Assembly: GCF_009664975.1 (NCBI RefSeq)
Contig: NZ_WJXB01000004.1
Coordinates: 124,001-188,000 of the forward strand
Direction: 5' to 3'
Length of the DNA: 64,000 bases
Source: Paenibacillus monticola
GTDB taxonomy: Bacteria; Bacillota; Bacilli; Paenibacillales; Paenibacillaceae
The notes beneath the pieces were generated by a model, which was given only the letters and a program-made list of their open reading frames with translations, was not told where the DNA came from and searched no databases. Shown piece by piece: positions 26,027 through 35,532 of the stretch (position 1 is its first letter; the number at the start of each line of letters is the position of its first letter). The position numbers and the translations under genes were made by a program.

Positions 26027-26950
26027 TCAGCCATTGTCGCTAGCCGTCAGGGCTTTTTCCCAGACATGGCTTCTAAAAATCGCCTTAAAGCCAAGTCTTT
26101 TATAGAAGTCCATAGTAGATCCTACGTAAGCGGATTTTGCCCCGTATCCGGCGATTCGGTGGAGTCCTTCCCTAATGACGGCGCGAGCTAACCCTTTCTT
26201 ACGGGCAGCAGCTATGGTCCCGACAGGCTCTAGAACACCGTGCTGATTTAGGGTGTCGTACCATAGCGTACAGAATGAAACAACTTCTCCTGAGACGTCG
26301 ACAACAGACAGATCCAAGTCCGGTCGATAATCGGGAGCTAGCTTCATCCGTTCGAAAGCTAAGGGGAAAGTTCGATCATGGGCTTCTTCAAAGTAACCGA
26401 ATGCTTTGGCATGAGCAAGAGCCTTGGCTTCGCTCGAAACGTCCAGTCCTGATTGAATGCGATAACCCTGTGGGAGATCAACGGACCCAAGATTGCGTAA
26501 GGAAAGAGTTGACATGGAGTCATCCCAATCTAATTTTTTGTAGCCTCTCGCAAGCGCGATGGCCTCCCGTATGGGGTCACCCTCTGGAATTCGTAAACGG
26601 ATGACGCGCAAGCCCTTGTCCTGTATAGTTAAGCTACTCTCTGCAAAAACGAACATTTCTTCAAGTATCGCTGAAGACAAAGGGAATCTCACCTGGAAAA
26701 AGGCTTCACCGCTCTCTTCGCCTTCCGAATTAACGACTCCGACGATCATACCCGTTTCATCTTCCCAAACGCCCACAGTTTTTTCCCAGGAGTCGAACGT
26801 TCCATGCATCGTATGGCTGACCATTCTGCAGAAGTTCCATCTGTCGATAAGCCAATTTCCTTGATTGCCTGATTCCTTGAAGCTGGTAACAAGCATGTCA
26901 CGGACTTTTAAGAAATCTTCTGTCTGGTAACTGCGAAATTTCACGTTCAT
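26027..26950 (-). CDS. GNAT-family N-acetyltransferase
   Basis: A 307-residue protein, long for the family. The C-terminal half has the acetyl-CoA-binding motif region GTIAAARKKGLARAVIREGL and a closing AYVGSTMDFYKRLGF. The N-terminal half (MNVKFRSYQTEDFLKVRDML) looks like a second, degenerate acetyltransferase fold, as in tandem GNAT proteins. The acceptor is unknown. Convergent with the MerR gene; its minus-strand start at 26950 is the only supported one. Confidence 0.82.
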   Translation of the reverse strand: MNVKFRSYQTEDFLKVRDMLVTSFKESGNQGNWLIDRWNFCRMVSHTMHGTFDSWEKTVGVWEDETGMIVGVVNSEGEESGEAFFQVRFPLSSAILEEMFVFAESSLTIQDKGLRVIRLRIPEGDPIREAIALARGYKKLDWDDSMSTLSLRNLGSVDLPQGYRIQSGLDVSSEAKALAHAKAFGYFEEAHDRTFPLAFERMKLAPDYRPDLDLSVVDVSGEVVSFCTLWYDTLNQHGVLEPVGTIAAARKKGLARAVIREGLHRIAGYGAKSAYVGSTMDFYKRLGFKAIFRSHVWEKALTASDNG

Positions 26951-27118
26951 CTTTTCACCGCTTTCGTATGCTCAAGATCATGTTCATCATACCAAGAAAT
27001 GGAAACGTCCGGGATGTAGCAAATAATTAAATAAAAACTTGCCGTTACAGACATCACTGAGAACCGTATCATAAGTAGCTCTGGTATAAAATAATTACTC
27101 AGGGAAGGGTGCTGCCGT

Positions 27119-28066
27119 ATGAACAAAACGGATCGTTTGCTGGCCATAGTACTTGAGCTCCAGCGTAACAAAGTGTTACGCGCTGAGGATTTGGCGGCCA
27201 TATTTGAAACAAGCGTAAGAACCATTTATAGGGATATTCAGGCTTTGAGTGAAGCGGGCGTATCCGTGATAGGGGCGCCAGGACAGGGATACTCCTTAAT
27301 AGAAGGGTATTTCCTACCGCCGGTCAGCTTTACAGTGGAAGAAGCCGTGACGTTACTCATCGGGACAGATTTTATCGAGCAGTGGTTTGATGCCCATTAT
27401 GGCAGTAAGTCTCGAACTTCTAGAAGGAAGATTGAAGCTATTCTGCCGGAATCGGTCCGCAGTGAGGCAACCCGGATTCGCAAGAGCTTTCGTCTGATTG
27501 CAACTGCTGAAGATGCAGCACGAATACAAGAGAAGGCCTATATAGAAGTGATTCGTCGAGCGATATCGGAGGAAAAGAAAATTAGCTTCCATTATTCCAA
27601 AAGAATCGCTGAAGCCGACGGGAACCGTCAAAGTGTTCGTACTGTTGCCCCTTATGGACTTGTTCTTTTGAATGGGGCATGGGTGGTTACCGGATGGTGT
27701 GAATTGCGTCAAGACATCCGACATTTCCGATTATCCCGGATGACGGAGCTTATCGATCTGGAAGCCAGATTTGAGCTGCCAGCAGATTTTCAGTTAGATG
27801 AGTACCAGCCTCCAGATGATCGCCACGTTCTTGTGCGCATCCAGGTCCAACCTGATATTGCCGATAAGGTAAGGGAGTCTAACCATTTCTATACAGAAAC
27901 CATAGAGGAGCATCCGGAAGGGTTGCTGATAACCTTTCGTGTTCGGCAGCCGGAGGAATTGCTGCAATCCGTGCTTGGCTGGGGAAGCGGAGTGGTTGTG
28001 CTGGAGCCGGAATCCCTCCGGCATCGGGTTAGAAATGAACTAGAGAACATGTTAAAACGCTACTGA
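27119..28066 (+). CDS. WYL-domain transcriptional regulator (YafY-like)
   Basis: A 315-residue protein: N-terminal HTH_11 (RAEDLAAIFETSVRTIYRDI, then QALSEAGVSV), a WYL domain (~145-215; PYGLVLLNGAWVVTGWCELR, FRLSRM) and a C-terminal WCX domain (~225-315). Such proteins bind small ligands or nucleic acid and regulate transcription. Upstream AGGGAAGG supports the start. It is followed by the DinB gene in the same direction but a strong terminator separates them. Confidence 0.9.
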   Translation: MNKTDRLLAIVLELQRNKVLRAEDLAAIFETSVRTIYRDIQALSEAGVSVIGAPGQGYSLIEGYFLPPVSFTVEEAVTLLIGTDFIEQWFDAHYGSKSRTSRRKIEAILPESVRSEATRIRKSFRLIATAEDAARIQEKAYIEVIRRAISEEKKISFHYSKRIAEADGNRQSVRTVAPYGLVLLNGAWVVTGWCELRQDIRHFRLSRMTELIDLEARFELPADFQLDEYQPPDDRHVLVRIQVQPDIADKVRESNHFYTETIEEHPEGLLITFRVRQPEELLQSVLGWGSGVVVLEPESLRHRVRNELENMLKRY

Positions 28067-28089
28067 CATAATGGTGTCAGTAGCGTTTT
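28054..28089 (+). terminator. intrinsic terminator overlapping the stop codon
   Basis: Perfect 14-base stem AAAACGCTACTGAC/GTCAGTAGCGTTTT followed by a T run. The TGA stop of the WYL gene (28064-28066) lies within the left arm. Confidence 0.88.
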
Positions 28090-28128
28090 TGTATACTTGG
28101 ATAAAAAGATAGCTAAAGGAGCTAATAG

Positions 28129-28668
28129 ATGATGATTACAACAAAGGAAGCATTACAACGGTTCGAGGAAACTGCGACATATTATATAGATGAACTGGAT
28201 CAATACAATATGGAGCAACTGAAGCAAAAACCAAGTGAAGACGAGTGGTCCATAGGACAGATGGTTCAACATCTCATTAACTCAGCGCTTAATATGCATC
28301 TTCCTAATATGGATCAATGCCTGGTGCCAAGCCTAGATACCTTGCAATCTCTATCAGAAAAAACCGAGGCAGGTGCGGCTGCATTCGCTCAAGAAAGTTT
28401 CCCGCCCATTCGTATTCAGGTTCCGCCTTCCCCGCAATATACGCCGGCACAGCCGGAAAGCAAAGAGCAGCTAATTCAAGGATTACAGACGGTCATCCAG
28501 AGAATGCAGGAGATTGAACCCACTCTTGAACATGTGTCCACACAAACTACAGTGGCTCATCCGTCATTCGGCGGACTGTGTGCGGAAGAATGGTTCCTGC
28601 TTGTTGAAATGCACTATCGTCATCATCTTCTGCAGCTGAACCGCTTAAAAACAAACTTTGGTTCTTGA
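28129..28668 (+). CDS. DinB-family protein
   Basis: A 179-residue four-helix protein. The first metal-ligand region SIGQMVQHLIN and the later HYRHHLLQLNRLK carry the His residues typical of DinB/YfiT-like thiol-dependent metalloenzymes. AAAGGAG precedes the double ATG start. The substrate is unknown; relatives transfer or isomerise bacillithiol or mycothiol adducts. Confidence 0.82.
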   Translation: MMITTKEALQRFEETATYYIDELDQYNMEQLKQKPSEDEWSIGQMVQHLINSALNMHLPNMDQCLVPSLDTLQSLSEKTEAGAAAFAQESFPPIRIQVPPSPQYTPAQPESKEQLIQGLQTVIQRMQEIEPTLEHVSTQTTVAHPSFGGLCAEEWFLLVEMHYRHHLLQLNRLKTNFGS

Positions 28669-28778
28669 AAGAGACACCATCATTTCTTGAAAATGAGATA
28701 AGCTAACAAAGCCGCTTCAGGATTGGTGTTGTGTCTGCATCCCACAAAATCAGTCTTTAGCGATCCAAACAAATAGTA

Positions 28779-28814
28779 AAAAGACTCCTGACCATTCGTG
28801 GTCAGGAGTCTTTT
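28779..28814 (+). terminator. intrinsic terminator with UUCG loop
   Basis: Perfect 16-base stem AAAAGACTCCTGACCA/TGGTCAGGAGTCTTTT capped by TTCG. Ends the DinB transcript; the flanking A/T runs make it bidirectional. Confidence 0.9.
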
Positions 28815-28896
28815 GTTGTTTTCTGTCGAAGTTTGTCATTTTCCCGTCATTGGGGGTTGATATATTGGTATTAACTCATATGAAGGAGGAAATGAA

Positions 28897-31800
28897 ATGC
28901 GTAGTCTATACAAAAAGGGAATTTCTATTATATTGGTGATGTTAATGGTGTTCAGTGGAGTTAGTGGGCTCCTCATTGGAGGAGACAAAGCGCATGCAGC
29001 AGGATTTGCAGGGGGTACAGGTACGGTAACTGATCCGTATTTGATTGCAAATGCGGCACAACTTGACGAGGTCAGAAATCATCTGGATGCAGGTCTTTAT
29101 TTTAAACTGACAGCAGAGATTGATTTGAGTGGGTACGTTAATTGGGAGCCAATAGGGTATTATAATTTTATTAATTATGGCTGGGATGATCAAAGATTTC
29201 AAGGAAATATAGATGGTAATGGTTTTGAAATTAAGAATTTAACAATAGATAAAGAGTCAAATAATGTAGGGCTTTTCGGAATTGTGGTGGGTGGGTCGTT
29301 CAGCAATATGATCCTTAGAAATGTTAATGTTAGAGGTCTAAAGTCGGATTCAACGGGTAGCTTCGTGGGTGCCTTGGTTGGGAACAACTATGGTTCAACT
29401 ATTAGTAATAGCTATGTCACAGGAACAGGTAGCGTAACGGGAGCAGGACCTGCTAATAGAGTAGGCGGATTGGTTGGAACAAACACCGGAACCATTGTAA
29501 ACAGCTATACTACCATAAATGTAACTGGATTAGGTTATGTTGCTGGACTGGTTGGACAAAACCAAGGAACCATCAGCAATAGCTATGCTACGGGAAGTAT
29601 AACTGGAACAGAGGATAATATTGGGGGTTTGGTAGGATATAACATGGAGGGACCGATAAGCAACAGTTATGCCACGGGAAGTGTAACAGGTAGAAGTGCC
29701 GTAGGCGGTTTAGCAGGAGTAAATAATGGTTATTGGGGTGCGGCAGTCATCAATAGCTACTCTACAGGAGCAGTGACGGGGACTGGAGCTGATGTAGGCG
29801 GCTTGCTAGGGGTTTATCCTGGAATTGGAAGCTTCAATAACAGCTTCTACGACAGTACAACATCAGGGAAATCAGATACTGGAAGAGGTACACCTGAAAC
29901 AACCACACAGATGCAAGATGCAACTACATTTAGTAGCTGGGATAGTTCGATTTGGTATTTTGCTCCTGGCCAATACCCTCAATTGTGGAAGGGTTTATTG
30001 ACACAAGGAACGAATGGTGGGACAACGAAGCTGACCCAGTTTATCGAGGGTATGGAATATTCGACGGATGGTGTTACGTATATCCCCTTCACGGGTTCTT
30101 CCGATGATATTAATGTAAATACAGGCGATATGATCACGGTACGTTTATCGACAAATCATTTAATAGCGAAGACATTTACAGTCAGTAACTCGGACATTAG
30201 ACCAGCAGCGGCACCGGAAGCGGAATTGCAAGCTGGAACAAATCCGGGAACAACGGAGTTAATAGAGGTAACCGATGAGATGGAGTATAAAATTAACACA
30301 GGCATTTATATACCAGTTAGCACTGGAGAAATAAGCGTGGACAACCTTTCTGTGATTGTAGGAGATACGATTTATGTCCGAACAGCGCAAACCGGCGATC
30401 AACCGGCATCCAATGAACAAGTGTTGAATGTAATTGGAGAGAATATCAAGGTTGTCACCATTACAAGCTCAGTGATCGATGGCGTAACAGTGCCAGTAGC
30501 AGGTGAAACGCCAGTAGCAACCTTACCGGAAACCACCGAGTACACAGCAACGATTGCTTGGTTACCGGAACATAGCACATTTGCTACAAATACAGCATAT
30601 ACAGCAACAATTTCAATTACACCGAAGGTTGGGTATACGTTAACAGGTGTAACCAAAGACTCCATTGAGGTCTTTGGAGCAACAGCATCTAATGATGCGG
30701 ATACAGGCGTTATCACAGCGGTATTCCCAGCCACAGACGCGACAGTCGCTGCAGCTATTACTGGAATAACAGTGCCAGTAGCAGGAGCAACGCCAGTAAC
30801 AAACTTTAATACAGAAGAGTATACAGCAACGGTAAACTGGTCTCCATACCATACAACCTTTGCTCCTAGCACAGCATATACCGCGACAATATCACTTCTT
30901 CCAACAGCTGGTTATACATTAAAAGGTGTAACGGAGGACTTCTATACAGTTGCTGGAATTGAAGCTTCAAATGATGCTGGATCAGGCGAGTTAACAGTGT
31001 TATTTCCAGCAACAGGTGCGACAATCACAACTGCTGCTATTGCCGGCGTTACAGCACCTGAGGCAGGAGGGGCACCAGTAACAGTCTTGACAGATACAAC
31101 CGAATATACAGCAACGATAGCTTGGTCGCCTGTTTCTGTGACCTTTGCTACTTACACAGCATATACCGCGACAATAACTCTTACACCAAAAGAGGGATAC
31201 ACATTCGCCGGTGTAGCTGAAGACTTCTTTACAGTAGATGGAGCATTACTGACAACAAATGCTGCGGATTCGGGTGTTATTACAGCGATATTCCCAGAAA
31301 CAGCTGCGACCATTACAACAGCAGCCATTACGGGTGTTACAGTGCCAGTAACAGGAGCAACGCCAGTATCAGAGCTTGCCGATACGGATGATTACACCGC
31401 AACGATTACTTGGTTACCGGCAGACAGCACATTTGCTGCAAATACAATATATACAGCAGCTATAACAATCACACCCAAAGAAGGACACACATTAACAGGT
31501 GTGGATGAAGATTTCTATACCGTATTTGGAGCAACGACTACAACAAATAACGTGGAGACAGGGGTTGTAACAGCGGTATTCCCGGCAACCGAAGCGGTAA
31601 TTGGGACAACAACGATATCAGGAGTAACTGTGCCAGTCTTTGGGCAGGTCCCAGTTAAGACTCTAGCCGATACTACGGAATATACAGCAACGATTAATTG
31701 GTTACCAGAGGCTGTGATGTATGCTCCAAGCACAGCATACACAGCAACAATCACGATCACACCGAAGGCAGGCTACACATTGGTAGGTGTGGGAGAGAAC

Positions 31801-33195
31801 AGCTTTACAGTAGCAGGAGCATTAGCTACAAACTCAGTTAATTCAGGTTTTGTCACTGCGGTATTCCCAACAACAGCAGCAGCGAGCAATATTGCACTGC
31901 TGACATCGATAATTGGCACAGTAAGTGCAGGCGGAACAGCGAACGAAACCATTACGAGCATTCCCTACGGAACAACGTTAGCAGCGCTTAAGGCAGCGAT
32001 TACAACATCCGTGAATGCAACGTTCGATGTGTTCGATGCAGATGGAACGACGATAGCTACTACTTTGGCAACAGGTAAGAAAGTTATTGTGACAGCGCAG
32101 GATGGAATAACGAAGGTCACATACACAGTGACAGTGAGTTCAGCAACACCAACACCAACACCGACACCGACACCAGCACCAGCATCAGTACCAACACCGA
32201 CAACAACAACTAATGCTACCGTTATCTCTACAGATGGTTCTATCAAACTGCCCGCAGGCAGTGCCGGCCAAGTTAGCCTAAAGGATGACCTCACGGTTAC
32301 TATTCCAGCAGATGCAACAGGTAAGGAACTAAATGTAACTATTGAGAAAGTTCAGAACACACAAAACCTGTTAACGAAGCAAGAGGTTCTACTCAGCCCG
32401 GTTTTTGAGATCCTGAAGAATTTCAAGGAGAACTTTAATGCGCCTGTATCGTTGATCTTTCTTTTCGATCCGACAAGCTTAACGGGCAACCAAAGAGCAG
32501 CCGTATTCTACTATGACGAAGTGAACAAGGTCTGGGTGGAAGTCGTCGGTAGCAAGGTAAGTGGCAATAAAATCACCGTAGATGTTAATCACTTCACAAA
32601 GTTTGCGGTATTGGCTGCTGGCGTTAAGGCAGACAACGCAACACCAGATCCACTAAAAGTTAACTTTAGCGATATCTCTGGACATTGGGCAGAGGCAAAT
32701 ATCAAGCAAGCGGTAAGCAGTGGTATAGTAAAAGGGTATGTAGACGGCACGTTTAAGCCGAGTGGAATTGTAACACGTGCGGAATTTGCTGTCATGATGA
32801 TGAATACGTTGAAGTCGCAAGGAGAAGGAACGGCTCTGACTTTCACGGATACGTCTAAGATTGGAGCTTGGGCGCAGCAAGCAGTCGCTCAAGCCGTACA
32901 AGCAGGCATTATTAATGGTTATGAGGATGGAAGCTTCCGTCCAAACGCAGAAATTACACGTGCCGAGATGGCAGTAATGATCGCGACTGCATTAGGTCAT
33001 TCTGATGAACCAAATGCTGACACTGGATTTGTAGACGCGGGAATTCCAACATGGGCGAAAAACAGCATTGCTTATATGAAGCTATCAAGTCTTATGCAGG
33101 GAAAAGGTAATAATGTTTTCGCCCCTCAAGACTTTGCAACAAGAGCTGAGGCGGCTACTGTTCTCTTGAATGTATTGGCACAGAAGATTAAATAA
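28897..33195 (+). CDS. SLH-anchored surface protein with GLUG and Ig-like repeats
   Basis: A 1432-residue secreted protein. Signal peptide 1-35. Residues ~130-330 hold GLUG-type repeats (GGLVGTNTGTIVNSYTT, GLVGQNQGTISNSYATGSIT). From ~530 to ~1000 come five ~95-residue repeats beginning GVTVPVAGATPV and containing EYTATI.W and TPKAGYTL.GV. A cadherin-like domain follows (~1001-1085), then a Thr-Pro linker (~1086-1107), a ZU5-like region, and three SLH domains (from ~1254, 1314 and 1376; FSDISGHWAEANIKQAVS). The SLH domains bind pyruvylated wall polymer, so the protein projects from the cell surface, probably as an adhesin or glycan-binding protein. GAAGGAGG supports the start. Confidence 0.9.
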   Translation: MRSLYKKGISIILVMLMVFSGVSGLLIGGDKAHAAGFAGGTGTVTDPYLIANAAQLDEVRNHLDAGLYFKLTAEIDLSGYVNWEPIGYYNFINYGWDDQRFQGNIDGNGFEIKNLTIDKESNNVGLFGIVVGGSFSNMILRNVNVRGLKSDSTGSFVGALVGNNYGSTISNSYVTGTGSVTGAGPANRVGGLVGTNTGTIVNSYTTINVTGLGYVAGLVGQNQGTISNSYATGSITGTEDNIGGLVGYNMEGPISNSYATGSVTGRSAVGGLAGVNNGYWGAAVINSYSTGAVTGTGADVGGLLGVYPGIGSFNNSFYDSTTSGKSDTGRGTPETTTQMQDATTFSSWDSSIWYFAPGQYPQLWKGLLTQGTNGGTTKLTQFIEGMEYSTDGVTYIPFTGSSDDINVNTGDMITVRLSTNHLIAKTFTVSNSDIRPAAAPEAELQAGTNPGTTELIEVTDEMEYKINTGIYIPVSTGEISVDNLSVIVGDTIYVRTAQTGDQPASNEQVLNVIGENIKVVTITSSVIDGVTVPVAGETPVATLPETTEYTATIAWLPEHSTFATNTAYTATISITPKVGYTLTGVTKDSIEVFGATASNDADTGVITAVFPATDATVAAAITGITVPVAGATPVTNFNTEEYTATVNWSPYHTTFAPSTAYTATISLLPTAGYTLKGVTEDFYTVAGIEASNDAGSGELTVLFPATGATITTAAIAGVTAPEAGGAPVTVLTDTTEYTATIAWSPVSVTFATYTAYTATITLTPKEGYTFAGVAEDFFTVDGALLTTNAADSGVITAIFPETAATITTAAITGVTVPVTGATPVSELADTDDYTATITWLPADSTFAANTIYTAAITITPKEGHTLTGVDEDFYTVFGATTTTNNVETGVVTAVFPATEAVIGTTTISGVTVPVFGQVPVKTLADTTEYTATINWLPEAVMYAPSTAYTATITITPKAGYTLVGVGENSFTVAGALATNSVNSGFVTAVFPTTAAASNIALLTSIIGTVSAGGTANETITSIPYGTTLAALKAAITTSVNATFDVFDADGTTIATTLATGKKVIVTAQDGITKVTYTVTVSSATPTPTPTPTPAPASVPTPTTTTNATVISTDGSIKLPAGSAGQVSLKDDLTVTIPADATGKELNVTIEKVQNTQNLLTKQEVLLSPVFEILKNFKENFNAPVSLIFLFDPTSLTGNQRAAVFYYDEVNKVWVEVVGSKVSGNKITVDVNHFTKFAVLAAGVKADNATPDPLKVNFSDISGHWAEANIKQAVSSGIVKGYVDGTFKPSGIVTRAEFAVMMMNTLKSQGEGTALTFTDTSKIGAWAQQAVAQAVQAGIINGYEDGSFRPNAEITRAEMAVMIATALGHSDEPNADTGFVDAGIPTWAKNSIAYMKLSSLMQGKGNNVFAPQDFATRAEAATVLLNVLAQKIK

Positions 33196-33236
33196 AAATG
33201 AGGTGGTATGCGTAAAGTAAATAATAGAGTATTAAT

Positions 33237-33270
33237 AATAAAAGGGTGCCTGAGAAGGCACTCTTTTATT
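33237..33270. terminator. intrinsic terminator of the surface-protein gene
   Basis: Stem AATAAAAGGGTGCC/GGCACTCTTTTATT (13 of 14 pairs) with loop TGAGAA, T-rich end. Also suitable for the convergent MFS gene. Confidence 0.82.
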
Positions 33271-33315
33271 TCGTTGTTATAGTGTTAAGTGGGGAGAACA
33301 TTTTCTTGGGATACA

Positions 33316-34719
33316 TTAAGCGGCTTTTGCTTTCAAAGGTTCCTTGCGTTTGATGAAAAAAGCTAAGACCAACGCGATAACAGCAGCTCCGGTAGTGACC
33401 ATCGAAGAAACATTCATCCCGTGTATTAAACTGTGTACATCACTTGTATTTCCCAAGCTTCCTCCATTATAGCTCATCATGATGGTGATGAGCAGCGCGG
33501 TCCCGATGGAACCGGCTACGGTTCGCAAGGTCGTGTTAACGGGAATCCCGTGCCGGATCAACTCGGGAGCTAGTGAATTCATGCCACTAGTTATGACCGG
33601 CATTATGGTTAGACTCACTCCAATCATCCGGAACGAATAACCAACCATCAAGAAAGCATAGGAAGTTGTCTCCGTTAAATGGGTAAATAACAAGGTGGAT
33701 ATTACTGTTAAGCTTAGCCCTGTAATGACCAGGAATCGGGCACCGAATTTATCGAATAACTTCCCTGCTATGGGCGACATGGCCCCCATCAGGATCGCAC
33801 CGGGCAGCAGCATGAGTCCTGATTTAAGCGCCGAGTAACCAAGCATGGTCTGCATATAGATGGGCAGCAGCAGTTGTGCGCTAAGCATAATAATCATCAA
33901 AATCATACTGATTACCGTGGCTAAGGTGAACGAGGTACTCTTAAATACTCTTAATTCCAGTAGGGGGTTATCCAGCATGAATTGCCGCCATACGAACAGA
34001 CCGAGCGCTAGGAAACCAACCGCTAAGGAGATAAGAACCTCCGTACTTTCCCAGCCTTTACTGCCAGAGATGCTGAACCCGTATAATACCCCGCTGAATC
34101 CAAGAGAGGACAGCATCACGGATAAAGAATCTATTTTACTCTTCACTTGCTTCGTTACATTCTTAAGTAAAAAGATGCCGACGAGTGTAATTAATAGTGT
34201 GCACGGGAACAGAATATAAAATAACAAACGCCATGAATGGTCTGCTACAAGCCATCCGCTCAGGACAGGCCCAATCGCCGGAGCAAAATTAATGGCAAGC
34301 CCAATAATCCCCATGGAGAAACCACGTTTAGCAACCGGGATCAGAATGAAGGCCAACGTTTGCACCAAGGGAAGCATAATCCCAACCCCAACCGCTTGCA
34401 CAATTCGTCCGCTGAGCAGCAGACCAAAGTTTGGTGAGACCGCGCACAGTAGAGTACCTACAGTAAGCATCCCCATGGCAAATACGAATACTTGTTTTGT
34501 TGTGAATCTCTGGATTAGAAAAGCCGTAATCGGGACGACAATGCCGGTCACCAAGGCAAAAGCCGTCGTAAGCCATTGGGCTGAACTCGTCGAGATTTGA
34601 AAATCGCCCATAATGCTCGGCAGTGCGGTATTGAGTGAAGACTGATTCAGTAGCCCCAGCATAGCGCCGATAATTAGGATCGCCATGATAAACATTGTTC
34701 CTTTTGGTGCCTGTTCCAT
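33316..34719 (-). CDS. MFS drug exporter, DHA2 (EmrB/QacA-like) family
   Basis: A 467-residue protein with about 14 membrane helices. It begins MEQAPKGTMFIMAILIIGAM then LLNQSSLNTALPSIMGDF, typical of DHA2 H+-drug antiporters. Motif A-like LIQRFTTKQVFVFAMG, the proline/glycine motif C-like segment GLAINFAPAIGPVLSGWL. The start at 34719 has GGAGGG upstream and is preferred to 34740. Exports drugs using the proton gradient; its substrate is not predictable. Confidence 0.9.
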   Translation of the reverse strand: MEQAPKGTMFIMAILIIGAMLGLLNQSSLNTALPSIMGDFQISTSSAQWLTTAFALVTGIVVPITAFLIQRFTTKQVFVFAMGMLTVGTLLCAVSPNFGLLLSGRIVQAVGVGIMLPLVQTLAFILIPVAKRGFSMGIIGLAINFAPAIGPVLSGWLVADHSWRLLFYILFPCTLLITLVGIFLLKNVTKQVKSKIDSLSVMLSSLGFSGVLYGFSISGSKGWESTEVLISLAVGFLALGLFVWRQFMLDNPLLELRVFKSTSFTLATVISMILMIIMLSAQLLLPIYMQTMLGYSALKSGLMLLPGAILMGAMSPIAGKLFDKFGARFLVITGLSLTVISTLLFTHLTETTSYAFLMVGYSFRMIGVSLTIMPVITSGMNSLAPELIRHGIPVNTTLRTVAGSIGTALLITIMMSYNGGSLGNTSDVHSLIHGMNVSSMVTTGAAVIALVLAFFIKRKEPLKAKAA

Positions 34720-34782
34720 TCTGTTTCCCTCCAAGAGCAAATTGTAAAATGAATTAGTCAGTTGTGGTTTTCTCCTGCATCC

Positions 34783-35532
34783 TTAGGTTTGGTCAGCATA
34801 ACGCCACCAGGCAAGTGTGCCTATAAAACCAATGCATCCAGTCAAATAAGGAAGCGTAAGGCTAAACGCTTGCAAATGGATGCTTTCGTCTCCGGAACCG
34901 ACGGCGAGAAGAGCGGGAACTGCCCATGGAATATATTCAGCGATACCCATGCTCCCGCTGAGATTAGCAACTACCATGGTAAGTACGACAAATCCTAGAG
35001 GGGAGAGATAACCACGCCCAACACTGGCCATCCAGGCTACGGGTATGCATAAACAGATAACCATAAGAGCGAGCCTTGCATACGCTGTAAAGCTTTGAAC
35101 AATGGTCTCAAGACTCCAGCCATCCAAGTGGACGAACCAGGCAGTTAACCCTCCTACAGCGAACATAAGCACTGCCAGTACCGCGCACCAAACGGTGGCA
35201 ACGATCAATTTAGCGGCTGCCACTCCGTAACGGGACAGCGGAAGTGCCAGCAAATCCTTGATCGTGCGGTCGGAATATTCCCGGCCAAAAATCCAGCTAT
35301 ACACAAAACCAAATCCGATCAATCCCCCGATCGAAACAGCAGTACCAAGGTGATTCATGAAACCGGGCACATCGGTTTCCCCCTCAATAGCGTTCTGGGA
35401 GCCAATTAAGCCGGAAAAGGTGAGTCCGAGCATGACCGGCAGCAGTGTGCTGGCGAGTAATGAAATCCAGAGTAGTTTGGAGCGGCGAATTTTCAGGCTT
35501 TCTGTCCATATTGCAGTTGAAAATGGGTTCAT
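34783..35532 (-). CDS. ABC-2-type exporter permease
   Basis: A 249-residue protein with six hydrophobic segments. The start MNPFSTAIWTESLKIRRSKL and the segment GREYSDRTIKDLLALPLSR are hallmarks of permeases of the BcrB/lantibiotic-immunity type. Its start overlaps the stop of the ATPase gene. With that ATPase it forms a two-gene exporter probably protecting from a peptide antibiotic or moving a lipid-like compound. Confidence 0.88.
   Translation of the reverse strand: MNPFSTAIWTESLKIRRSKLLWISLLASTLLPVMLGLTFSGLIGSQNAIEGETDVPGFMNHLGTAVSIGGLIGFGFVYSWIFGREYSDRTIKDLLALPLSRYGVAAAKLIVATVWCAVLAVLMFAVGGLTAWFVHLDGWSLETIVQSFTAYARLALMVICLCIPVAWMASVGRGYLSPLGFVVLTMVVANLSGSMGIAEYIPWAVPALLAVGSGDESIHLQAFSLTLPYLTGCIGFIGTLAWWRYADQT

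Noticed and set aside
28741..28820. Possible riboswitch before the surface-protein gene
   Set aside because: The structure is a plain intrinsic terminator with UUCG loop, and no conserved aptamer sequence was seen.
30399..30872. 157-codon minus-strand open frame inside the large surface-protein gene
   Set aside because: It is opposite a repeat-rich coding region whose Thr/Ala codon bias keeps the reverse frames open; no ribosome site or family match.
32140..32200. ACACCAACACCGACA-type microsatellite
   Set aside because: It encodes the Thr-Pro linker of the surface protein; ordinary for secreted modular proteins. The same holds for 50070-50180 in the glucanase.
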